The notes under the pieces were generated by a model. The model had not been told where the DNA came from, did no database searches, and saw only the letters and a list, made by a program, of their open reading frames with translations. This document shows positions 17,449-24,594 of a DNA stretch of 64,000 bases, piece by piece (the first letter of the stretch is position 1; each line of letters starts with the position of its first letter). The stretch covers positions 2,914,001 through 2,978,000 of the forward strand of contig NZ_CP046128.1 in assembly GCF_038738535.1 (NCBI RefSeq), given 5' to 3'. Position numbers and translations under genes: made by a program. This stretch comes from Bacillus pumilus (GTDB lineage Bacteria; Bacillota; Bacilli; Bacillales; Bacillaceae).

Positions 17449-17655
17449 TTATACGACATCATATCCCTGTTCTTCAATCACATCAGAGATTCGGTGTAAC
17501 GTGACTTGATCAGGATGAAATGAAACATCCACCTGTCCCTTGTCTAAATGGACTTTCACCGATTCAACACCTGTTAATTCTCCTACATTTCCTTCGACTG
17601 CTTTCACGCAATGTCCACAAGACATGCCCTGCACTTGAAGTGTTGCTTGTTCCAC
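17449..17655 (-). CDS. copZ: Copper chaperone CopZ
   Basis: A 68-residue cytoplasmic HMA-domain chaperone. The copper site is M11-S-C13-G-H-C16, and a YDVV-type C-terminus follows the ferredoxin-like fold. It delivers Cu(I) to CopA and to CsoR. The length and the MEQATLQVQGMSCGHC start agree with B. subtilis CopZ. GGAGGCGATG spacing at the start is good. It is first in the copper operon, directly behind the CsoR operator at 17694-17710. Confidence 0.96.
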   Translation of the reverse strand: MEQATLQVQGMSCGHCVKAVEGNVGELTGVESVKVHLDKGQVDVSFHPDQVTLHRISDVIEEQGYDVV

Positions 17656-17693
17656 TTCTCATCGCCTCCTTCAATCATTTACTACAACTTACT

Positions 17694-17710
17694 ATACCCT
17701 AGTAGGGTAT
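17694..17710. promoter_or_regulatory. CsoR operator of copZA
   Basis: ATACCCTAGTAGGGTAT is a perfect 8-bp inverted repeat around one base, the known GC-centred form of Bacillus CsoR operators, between csoR and copZ. Confidence 0.85.
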
Positions 17711-17739
17711 CGATGTAAACATAAATAATTCTTAATGTG

Positions 17740-18045
17740 CTACGATTTTGCCAGTTTCGTAAAGACGTTCATTAACTCTTCAATGGCTTCATCCCCGTTG
17801 CCGCTCTTAATGGCATCCGCTACGCAGTGATGTGTATGCTTTTCCATCAATTGAAGACTAACTTTTTTCAAAGCCGCATTGACAGCGGAGATTTGATTGA
17901 CAACATCTATACAGTAACGATCGTTTTCAATCATTTGCTGAATCCCGCGCACTTGTCCTTCCACTCGTTTCAACCGATTGATCAATTGATCTTTATCCTT
18001 CTCGGCTCTAGGCGAAGCCATATGTCTTTCTTCATGTTCTGTCAT
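17740..18045 (-). CDS. csoR: Copper-sensing transcriptional repressor CsoR
   Basis: A 101-residue all-helical DUF156 repressor. The Cu(I) ligands fall at the canonical positions Cys45, His70 and Cys74 (NDRYCIDV and EKHTHHC). Without copper it binds the palindrome upstream of copZ; Cu(I) releases it. Basic residues of helix 1 (INRLKRVEGQVRG) are the usual DNA contacts. It sits upstream of copZA on the same strand, as in B. subtilis. Confidence 0.95.
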   Translation of the reverse strand: MTEHEERHMASPRAEKDKDQLINRLKRVEGQVRGIQQMIENDRYCIDVVNQISAVNAALKKVSLQLMEKHTHHCVADAIKSGNGDEAIEELMNVFTKLAKS

Positions 18046-18146
18046 GTAATCACCTTTTTTCTAATAAGACTTGTTTTTATTTAAATTAAAGCATATCTTC
18101 ACCGGAAAAGGCAAAGATATGCTGAACACACTCTCTAGTGTTTGCC

Positions 18147-18602
18147 TTAGTTTGTTAATTGTTCAATGTCCTGCAATAGATTGACGGACTGCTGAAGCTG
18201 CTTGATCAACCCTTGCTGGTCCTCAAGCATAGCAGCAACGTCGATGTTGTCCGCTTTCAATTGCTGTAAATACGTTTGAATTTCCTCTGACAGCACCTTA
18301 TTTTTTTCAATGATCTGCACATGCAGGTCTTCTGCTATTTTTGGTGCTGTCAGTTCATTAAATTCTTGAATGTCTGCTTTCAATGATTCAAGCTGCTGGG
18401 TTAATTCTGCTTTTTTGGCGGCGTTTTTTACAGCTTCTTCTGCGAGCTGTGGAAAGTCCTCCGTAAATTGCTGAATGTCCGTCACATACTCATTTGCCTC
18501 TGTGACATATGTCGTTGTATCACTTACTTGGTCAAGCAAACCGGAGCATCCACTTAATACAAGCGTGCCCGAAAATAACAAAGAGATCACATATTTTTTC
18601 AA
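18147..18602 (-). CDS. yybP: Putative lipoprotein YybP
   Basis: A 151-residue lipoprotein. The signal peptide ends in the lipobox VLSGC (Cys19), and the rest is predicted helical coiled coil rich in Gln, Glu and Lys. Length and form fit B. subtilis YybP (DUF6376-type), which is the founding gene of the yybP-ykoY riboswitch class; that riboswitch lies directly upstream here. It is therefore expected to be made when Mn2+ is high. Its biochemical role is unknown. In B. subtilis yybP sits elsewhere in the genome, so the position next to csoR is a difference. Confidence 0.78.
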   Translation of the reverse strand: MKKYVISLLFSGTLVLSGCSGLLDQVSDTTTYVTEANEYVTDIQQFTEDFPQLAEEAVKNAAKKAELTQQLESLKADIQEFNELTAPKIAEDLHVQIIEKNKVLSEEIQTYLQQLKADNIDVAAMLEDQQGLIKQLQQSVNLLQDIEQLTN

Positions 18603-18680
18603 GATCGATCATCCTTTCATCTGCGGTATTGAAAACATCATTTGTCCCGCTCCCCCATCACACAGATGCAATAAGACCTT

Positions 18681-18812
18681 AAAAAAGCCAGACCTTTGCC
18701 TCATGTGTGATAGGCAAAGGTCTGGCTAACATGTTCATGCCGGAATGGCCGAGAAACAACGTGAGTTTCTGTAATGACGACCAAACCGTAAAAGCTACTC
18801 CCCTTTAGGAAA
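18681..18812 (-). promoter_or_regulatory. yybP-ykoY (Mn2+) riboswitch with terminator
   Basis: On the minus strand the element opens with the class signature AAAGGGGAGTAGC (about 18806 to 18794), includes GTCATTACAG, and closes with AGACCTTTGCC. The last segment pairs in a 15-bp terminator stem (18687-18726) followed by six T at 18681-18686. Mn2+ binding would free the AGACCTTTGCC strand from the terminator and switch on yybP. Confidence 0.85.
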
Positions 18813-18856
18813 CCGTTCAAATGTTATGTTTATCATATCGAATGTCAGGACAACAG

Positions 18857-20456
18857 TCAATGAGAAGCTGGCGGTAGATCATGCTCTTCATACAGCATAT
18901 AGTCCGCTCCAGTTGACGCATAAATCCGGTTGCGCCCTTGGCGTTTTGACATATACAAGGCTTGGTCCGCTTCAAATAGAAGAGTTTCTAATACATTTGG
19001 ATCATAAGCTGTATGAGCGATTCCAAAGCTCGCTGTCACTCGCACTTTTTCCTCATCAGTCTCAAAGAAACTCGTCTCAAACGAATGTCTCATTCGCTCC
19101 GCAATATGACATGCCTCTTCAAATGAATGATGCGGCAGACAAATAGCAAACTCTTCTCCGCCATATCGTCCGAATAAATCGTCCATCTGTAAATGCTGCT
19201 GACAAATGGTGACAACATGACGCAGCGCCTCGTCTCCAATATGATGTCCATGCGTGTCATTGATTTGTTTAAAGAAATCAATATCAAACAGCAAGATCGC
19301 CGTATCCTGCGCATCCTCTTCCAAGATCATCTGCGTTCGTTCAATAAAAGAAGAACGATTGAAGATATTCGTCAACCCATCAATATACGCACGACGCTCC
19401 AGCTCTTCCTGCAGCAAACGCTGCTCTGTTACATCACTGATCACAATTTGCCTGCCCTCGATCTCTCCTCTTCTATTAAATAACGATGAAGCGGTCAGGT
19501 GATAATAGCTGGACTGATCTTCTTCCTTTTTCCACATTAAATCATATTGCGAATGATCCTGCGGAGAACGCAGCCACTGAATGAACGCGGTATCTTTGAT
19601 GATCCCTGAGAAAATATCGTCAATTTTATAGCCAATGCCCTTTTTATTAGAAAGTGCTGGAATGATCGATGCAGCAGCGGGGTTGTAATCTATGAGTGTC
19701 CGGTATCGATCTAAAATGAGAACCCCTTCAGACATATGCTCAAACACACGCTCCATTGCAATGGGAGAGAGCTTAAAGAGCTGGAACGACATAATCGCCC
19801 ATAAGTAGAGTGCATTGGTTAAAAACATCACCACAGGGACCGGGTCAATATGAAGAGGCGTAACGCCTAATAAATAGATAAAAGATGTCGTGATTGGCAG
19901 TAACATTCCCACTAGCAAAATGAGGATCTGCTTTAAATATTCTTTTTTTGTGACACGTAAAAACCAAACCAGCATAAAAATAGCGAGCATCGAACAGCCA
20001 AATGTATAGACGCCATGAATGATATACCAATAGCCAATCGTAAAATCAGCCAATAAAAAACCGTCTACTGGATTCATCGTGATGCTACGATAAAAGAGTG
20101 AATGAAAAGACCATAATGGTGGTGAGAGTTGGAATCAGTAAGATGAGAAGCACGCGGCGCTTTGTGAAATATTGATGGAATCCCGTAAATTGCAGCACAA
20201 TCATCAGACTGAATGGTGCGATGAACGGAAGACCTATGTATTGAAAACAAACCCAGAACATGATCTGTCCAGGTGTACTTGCCAATAATTCAAACGTGTG
20301 CCCAAAGATATAAATCGCAGTTGCTCCAGACATGTACATAAACAATTGACAGCCAATATACCGGCGGCGGTTCGCATGAGCAATGATTGATAATATCACG
20401 GACAGAATGCCAGAAACACTCATGATCACAATAAAATGTAAAACAATCGAATCCAT
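18857..20456 (-). pseudogene. Sensor diguanylate cyclase interrupted by a frameshift
   Basis: Two adjacent reading frames form one broken gene. The first (20085-20456, 123 residues) gives three to four membrane helices. The second (18857-20077, 406 residues) begins with more helices (GYWYIIHGVYTFG), then a PAS domain, then a GGDEF domain with an intact active motif RYGGEEF. Skipping one base near 20087 joins them into a continuous ~530-residue protein with a 7TM sensor of the histidine-kinase N-terminal type. The I-site RxxD is not present before GGEEF. The cyclase half might still be made from an internal start, but no ribosome site supports that. Mutation or sequence error cannot be told apart here. 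Confidence 0.75.
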
Positions 20457-20678
20457 GTAAACGCCCCAATTTCAGTTATTTAGAACTAGTCTAATCTTAC
20501 TATATATGAGGACGTCGCAAATGGGAAGGTGTGAATTTGATTTGGTTGGAGGTTTTTTGTAAAGTTTCGGTCGTTATCTGTTCGTGATCCCTTATATTTT
20601 CACTACTTTTTGCTTAATTTGAGGGAGAAGTATGTTGCGGTAGGTGAAATATCTGTACAATGTGGAAATCGGGGATCA

Positions 20679-20936
20679 ATGACGAGGAGGCTTACAAAGT
20701 ATATGACTTTTTTGATTATTATGGCGGGGCTATTTATGCTGATTCTCTTAGAGAAGCCATTTGAGAAGAGAAGTTCTGGGTTGATATTTTTGGTGAGTTA
20801 TTTACTACTGATTGCAGTTTATGTGATTCAAACAACGTTTGTGGAACTCTTATCTAATCAGCTCTTACTCATTATTGCTATTATAGTTGTTTGTCCTTTG
20901 TTAATTCGATTTTTACAGTTGTTTCGGGGAACATAA
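20679..20936 (+). CDS. Small hydrophobic protein of unknown function
   Basis: About 85 residues with three predicted membrane helices (IIMAGLFMLILLE, IFLVSYLLLIAVYVIQ, LLIIAIIVVCPLLI) and a basic end. I do not recognise it. The start is uncertain: an ATG at 20679 with weak CGGGG upstream, or an ATG at 20703 with AGGAGG twelve bases before it; a TTG-initiated longer form from 20610 is less likely. It stands alone on the plus strand at the border of the AT-rich island. Confidence 0.5.
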   Translation: MTRRLTKYMTFLIIMAGLFMLILLEKPFEKRSSGLIFLVSYLLLIAVYVIQTTFVELLSNQLLLIIAIIVVCPLLIRFLQLFRGT

Positions 20937-20951
20937 GTTGACCAATACATT

Positions 20952-20980
20952 AAAAAAAGATGCTGGCTATCGGCATCTTT
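20952..20980. terminator. Hairpin after the small membrane protein
   Basis: AAAGATGC (20957-20964) pairs with GCATCTTT (20973-20980), with an A run on the left. It could end transcription in either direction, but the right-hand T tract is weak. Confidence 0.45.
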
Positions 20981-21099
20981 AAGTTTTCCGAGAAAATCTC
21001 GTCAGTCTTATTTTCTTCTTAATTCCATCCATTTTATAATAGAGAAATTTCTCGTTAAAGCAAGGTGTTGTTCTCATATTCCACTCTAGAAATCCTTCT

Positions 21100-21430
21100 C
21101 AACACAAAGCCGATTTTGTATTGCTAGATTATTCCGATTAATGGCTTGAAGAATAATTTCATTGAAAATGTCCTGGAAAATCGTTGTATCTTTAAATCGA
21201 GTAAGGCGATGCCAAATGATAAGGAACGGGGTCATTGATGCTCAAACCTAAAAACATCAATATTCTATGCTATGCCAATTGATCTAGTGGTAGAGGCCAC
21301 GTTCTTTTAAACCGATTCACCCCAACTTAAAGAAATGCAAACAACATCAATAAATATCCACGACCCTGTTCCTTATCATGAAGCATTGGTTCTAAAACGT
21401 TTTCATATATTAGTCGTACAAAACCTCCCT
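21100..21430 (-). pseudogene. Degenerate transposon-like debris with 24-bp inverted repeats
   Basis: The 633-bp gap from 20937 to 21569 has no intact gene. On the minus strand short stretches translate into transposase-like text broken by stops (for example LTRFKDTTIFQDIFNEIILQ, about 21130-21205). Two 24-bp inverted repeats matching at 20 of 24 positions lie at 21216-21239 and 21356-21379. This suggests remains of an insertion sequence or a small non-autonomous element. The IS family cannot be fixed from what is left. Confidence 0.35.
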
Positions 21431-21569
21431 CATATTAAACATAATATAACCTCTTTTTATAAAGCGGAGCCACATATATAATGAGGGGTAATAGTCATCA
21501 TAAATATACAGTATATATTTTTATTTAATAGCACTATAAGGGTAGCAGTTATCATTTAAGAATAATAAA

Positions 21570-22490
21570 TTAGAACCTTTTAGTCTTCATACTCCATTCA
21601 TAATGTCCTCGAACACCATTCTCCAACCTAGATATGAATTTAATCATACCACTATCAAAAGGCTCATTACTGATAAAGACTTTATTTTTAAGTTCAATGA
21701 ATGTATTAATTTCTATGTTTAACATTTCCTTTGCTCTATCTAAAGCTGTCTCTATTGAACAATTTTCTTGTTTTTGCAGAATGATAACCAAATTATGAAT
21801 TTCATCATTCTCAAATTCTTTTTTAAAAGATAATAAATCATTTGTCCAATTTACTATTTTATTGATAGAGTTAATTAAATCTCTCAGTAAAATACTACGA
21901 CTAGAAGCAGGAATAAAACTTCTACCTCCTCTTTCTATTAGATCAAAACAGACAAAAACACTTCCACTATGCATCCTATGATTGACGTACTCTTCTAGAG
22001 TTGGTATGCACTTTTCTTTTTCATTTTTAATTTCCCATTTAATAGAATTAAAACAATTTTGAATACTTTGAATAATTCTTTTTTTCCATTCATCAGGCAT
22101 TCCTATACTAAGACGTTTCCACCAATCATGCCACGCATATAAAAAAGTATCATCATCATAAAATGCTCTTTCATTAAGAATTTCAATTATCTTTTTAGAA
22201 TATATATCATATAACTTTTGATTGTTCAAATTGTCGCTATAATCATCCAATATACAAAACAATAAAAGATAATCAGAAGACAATCTTACACTGTCGTAAG
22301 AGTCATAAGGTTGAGAACGTCCTGCCAAGTATGAAATTTTTTGTCTTTCATATCTTTTTATGTTTGAATCATTCATTAAATTATTAATTTTAGCCCAATT
22401 AACTGTGTCTTCATGTACTTTTTTAACATAAGGATTGATAGAACTTTCGAAACATTCTTCTATTTTCGGTATGTTTTTTACTTCTAACAT
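21570..22490 (-). CDS. Class I terpene synthase (putative sesquiterpene cyclase)
   Basis: A 306-residue protein with the two metal-binding signatures of bacterial class I terpene cyclases. The aspartate-rich motif D82-D-Y-S-D86 lies in FCILDDYSDN. The NSE triad N217-D-L-L-S221-F-K-K-E225 matches NDxxSxxKE. An Arg (R172) lies about 45 residues before it, where the pyrophosphate-sensing Arg is expected, and the C-terminus WSMKTKRF resembles the W...RY end. Length is typical of sesquiterpene cyclases. It probably converts farnesyl or geranyl diphosphate into a cyclic terpene in the cytoplasm; the product cannot be predicted. AGGAGG precedes the ATG. Base composition is strongly AT-rich compared with the core genes, which points to transfer. 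No P450 or prenyltransferase lies beside it. Confidence 0.85.
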   Translation of the reverse strand: MLEVKNIPKIEECFESSINPYVKKVHEDTVNWAKINNLMNDSNIKRYERQKISYLAGRSQPYDSYDSVRLSSDYLLLFCILDDYSDNLNNQKLYDIYSKKIIEILNERAFYDDDTFLYAWHDWWKRLSIGMPDEWKKRIIQSIQNCFNSIKWEIKNEKEKCIPTLEEYVNHRMHSGSVFVCFDLIERGGRSFIPASSRSILLRDLINSINKIVNWTNDLLSFKKEFENDEIHNLVIILQKQENCSIETALDRAKEMLNIEINTFIELKNKVFISNEPFDSGMIKFISRLENGVRGHYEWSMKTKRF

Positions 22491-22526
22491 TTCGTCCTCC
22501 TAAAAATTATTTTCTTTTTTATGTAT

Positions 22527-22552
22527 TTACCCTGTTTAAATTTTCAAAAAAC
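22527..22552 (-). promoter_or_regulatory. Sigma-B/F-like promoter before the terpene synthase
   Basis: Minus-strand GTTTTT (22552-22547), a 14-bp spacer, and GGGTAA (22532-22527) resemble a sigma-B or forespore sigma promoter. They lie about 40 bp before the start codon. Confidence 0.4.
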
Positions 22553-22660
22553 GCAGTTAATAATCTTGTTTTTCTGTCTAAAAAAAGGTAAACAGAAAAA
22601 TGCTTATCTCAACAGAATAATTAACAAAAAATACCATTTACCTGTTTCCGCAGGGTAAAC
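22527..22660. repeat. Repeated GGTAAA/CAGGGTAAA motif upstream of the terpene synthase
   Basis: Variants of CAGGGTAAA (or its complement TTTACCCTG) occur at 22527-22535, 22587-22595, 22636-22644 and 22651-22660. The last two face each other as a dyad. The copies may be operator sites of an unknown regulator. Confidence 0.4.
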
Positions 22661-22746
22661 TATAAAAAGAGACTTGAACAATATTCCATTATTAAACAAA
22701 CAGTTGGTTCAACTTTGTTCTTGTCTTTGTACAGAATCTCTTTGAA

Positions 22747-22926
22747 TTAATTGCGTATATGCTTCTTCATAAAATGAAGTAATGTTTGGCCTAAAGCAGT
22801 TAGGATAACACCTTTCCCATCACATTTTGGGCATATTTTTTCTTCGTTCTTAATAGAAATATGACTTGTCCCATTACAATTAGGACAAACATGCTCTAAA
22901 TCGTCTGTTGATATAATGACTGACAT
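22747..22926 (-). CDS. rtpA: Anti-TRAP zinc protein (RtpA)
   Basis: A 59-residue DnaJ-like zinc-finger protein. Cysteines C14-x-x-C17 and C32-x-x-C35 form the zinc site. The flanking text (TDDLEHVCPNC and CDGKGVILTALGQTLLHFMKKH) follows B. subtilis anti-TRAP closely, though the loop between the cysteine pairs is about four residues longer. Anti-TRAP binds tryptophan-loaded TRAP and blocks its action, so trp genes are read when charged tRNA-Trp is short. The start is the ATG at 22926, six bases after GAGGTG. The upstream region shows no T-box signature (AGGGTGG-type), unlike the B. subtilis control. Confidence 0.88.
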   Translation of the reverse strand: MSVIISTDDLEHVCPNCNGTSHISIKNEEKICPKCDGKGVILTALGQTLLHFMKKHIRN

Positions 22927-23210
22927 CTCTTTCACCTCAACTTATAGAATAATGATGTTTCTTGGCCAAACCTTAAATCTAATAAGATCCATAAACATAC
23001 ATTTTGTTAAATAAAATTTCTATTTGGCAATAAAGATATCATATTATACATAATTAAAGTGCTCAATGTTTGAGTGACAAATTAATCTATTAAGGAGGCT
23101 TTAAGAGAGCTGCATTGTGCAAACCATTAATTGAGCGACCAACATAAAGCCCTGAACAATTAAGGAATCTCAATACACCACAATGATTAAGGATGTTTTT
23201 AGCGAAGTAA

Positions 23211-23312
23211 TTAAATATTTATCATTTTTTGCTCCTCTATAAACTGCACCATTAGATTCTGCTCCGACATACGCTTCACAAAGTCTGTCAAATCAAGTGA
23301 TGGATCTATTAA
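23211..23312 (-). pseudogene. Remnant C-terminal coding fragment near tmRNA
   Basis: About 33 minus-strand codons read PSLDLTDFVKRMSEQN, then MVQFIEEQKMINI, then a stop, without any start. This looks like the tail of a lost protein. The rest of 22927-23319 is AT-rich and shows no gene. A short open frame (MDLIRFKVWPRNIIIL) ends just before the rtpA ribosome site and contains one Trp codon, but lacks a ribosome site of its own. Confidence 0.3.
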
Positions 23313-23319
23313 AGGGCAT

Positions 23320-23350
23320 AAAAAAAGACGCTCAAAAAATAGCGTCTTTT
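23320..23350 (-). terminator. Terminator downstream of ssrA
   Basis: AAGACGCT (23325-23332) pairs with AGCGTCTT (23341-23348), with a minus-strand T run at 23320-23326. Confidence 0.8.
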
Positions 23351-23396
23351 AAAAATAATGATAGAGTTTTGGAACTTCTAAAATGATGCCAAACCC

Positions 23397-23424
23397 GTAT
23401 CAAGGGCTTTCAAACCCTTGATAC
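23397..23424. repeat. Perfect 10-bp inverted repeat just past the tmRNA 3' end
   Basis: GTATCAAGGG (23397-23406) and CCCTTGATAC (23415-23424) flank an 8-bp loop. There is no T run, so it is not an ordinary terminator. It lies 25 bp after the tmRNA 3' end, a common integration target. Confidence 0.5.
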
Positions 23425-23448
23425 CCGACTGCATTCTAAAAGTTTTGA

Positions 23449-23808
23449 TGGAGACGGTGGGAGTCGAACCCACGTCCAGAGACATCGATTACTTAAGCGT
23501 CTACGAGCGTAGTCAACATATTTCGTGTTCACTCATCCGCATGCCTGCTGACGGGCGCTTGGAGAGCTAGTCTGATGGATCTCTTCTTACGTCCTCAGAC
23601 GGAAACGTAAGCGTAGCCTACTTCATTGGGCTCCTCACAGACACATAGGCGATGTCAGGAAGAGCTCGCTGCACTTATTAGGCAGCTAGTGCTAAGTTTT
23701 GGTTAAAACTTTTAGTTTTGCCAGTTACATTTAAGTGCGTGTTAACGAGATCGCCTCTCGGCTCGCAGCCTAAGCTCGAACCATCCCTGTCGAATCCGTA
23801 ACGTCCCC
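23449..23808 (-). ncRNA. ssrA: tmRNA (transfer-messenger RNA)
   Basis: About 360 nt. The 5' end GGGGACG (23808 down) pairs with the 3' CGTCTCC (23456-23450) to form the acceptor stem. The 3' part reads as a T-arm (GTGGGTTCGACTCCCAC). CCA is not encoded. The internal tag frame reads GKTKSFNQNLALAA followed by TAA, close to the B. subtilis tag AGKTNSFNQNVALAA. With SmpB (encoded just upstream at 23985) it rescues stalled ribosomes and tags the products for proteolysis. Confidence 0.95.
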
Positions 23809-23865
23809 TTGTAAAAGGGATATACGGGATGGAAACGTTCAGCTTAACTGCTTCCGTATATAACT

Positions 23866-23893
23866 ATTATAACAATCTCTTCGCTTGAAACAA
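23866..23893 (-). promoter_or_regulatory. Sigma-A promoter of ssrA
   Basis: Minus-strand TTGTTT (23893-23888), a 16-bp spacer and TATAAT (23871-23866) lie about 58 bp before the mature tmRNA 5' end. This implies a short processed leader. Confidence 0.6.
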
Positions 23894-23984
23894 CTGGTGG
23901 TTTCTGTAAGAAAAGCAATGATTGTTTACTGCATAACATATTGTAGCATAATGCTTCCGCTCTCAGCAAGACATCTGCATGAAT

Positions 23985-24455
23985 CTAGAATTGCTTTTGG
24001 CGATCACGGAAAGCACGCTCGATTTCGCGTTTTGCATCTTTTTTCTTCAGATCGTCACGTTTATCATATTTCTTTTTCCCTTTACCAATTCCGATCAGCA
24101 CTTTGGCAAAGCCATTTTTTAAATAGAGTTTCAGAGGCACGAGTGAGTAGCCCTCTTCCTTTGTCGCACCAATCAATTTACTGATTTGCTTGCGATGAAG
24201 CAGCAGCTTTCTCGTTCTCAGCGGATCATGGTTATAACGGTTCCCCTGCTCGTATGGGCTCACGTGCATGTTGTGAAGAAACACTTCTCCTCGCTCGATT
24301 TTGGCAAAGGAATCTTTTAAATTCACTTTTCCTGCACGAATCGATTTGATTTCAGTTCCTTGTAACACAAGGCCGGCTTCATACGTTTCTTCTATAAAAT
24401 AGTCATGATTTGCTTTTTTGTTTTGGGAAACAACCTTTCCCTCTCCCTTTGGCAT
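23985..24455 (-). CDS. smpB: SsrA-binding protein SmpB
   Basis: A 156-residue RNA-binding protein that carries tmRNA into stalled ribosomes. It has the OB-fold text [26 protein letters not shown] and the basic tail ([25 protein letters not shown]) that enters the mRNA channel. The start ATG at 24455 gives exactly the B. subtilis length; a longer frame from 24533 is not needed. It lies between rnr and ssrA, so the trans-translation partners and RNase R, which degrades the released mRNA, are neighbours. Confidence 0.96.
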   Translation of the reverse strand: MPKGEGKVVSQNKKANHDYFIEETYEAGLVLQGTEIKSIRAGKVNLKDSFAKIERGEVFLHNMHVSPYEQGNRYNHDPLRTRKLLLHRKQISKLIGATKEEGYSLVPLKLYLKNGFAKVLIGIGKGKKKYDKRDDLKKKDAKREIERAFRDRQKQF

Positions 24456-24551
24456 TGGCGTACACCCTCCTTTTGACACAAACACGGTCCAAATCGTACG
24501 GATTATTTTATCAAACAATCCAGCTTTCGACAATGCTCACGCCATATGGTC

Positions 24552-24588
24552 AAAAAGCAAATAGAGCGTGACGCCCTATTTGCTTTTT
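24552..24588 (-). terminator. Terminator of rnr
   Basis: AAAAAGCAAATAG (24552-24564) pairs with CTATTTGCTTTTT (24576-24588), just after the rnr stop on the minus strand. Confidence 0.8.
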
Positions 24589-24594
24589 GGCACG

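Noticed and set aside
18687-18726. Simple intrinsic terminator of the diguanylate cyclase gene
   Set aside because: The stem is part of a larger element with the yybP-ykoY signature upstream and stands before yybP, so a riboswitch expression platform explains it better.
22527-22660. CRISPR array
   Set aside because: The repeated motif is only about nine bases, in both orientations and irregularly spaced; no cas genes occur anywhere in the window.
22936-23448. T-box leader for rtpA
   Set aside because: No AGGGTGG-type T-box core or antiterminator is visible on the minus strand.
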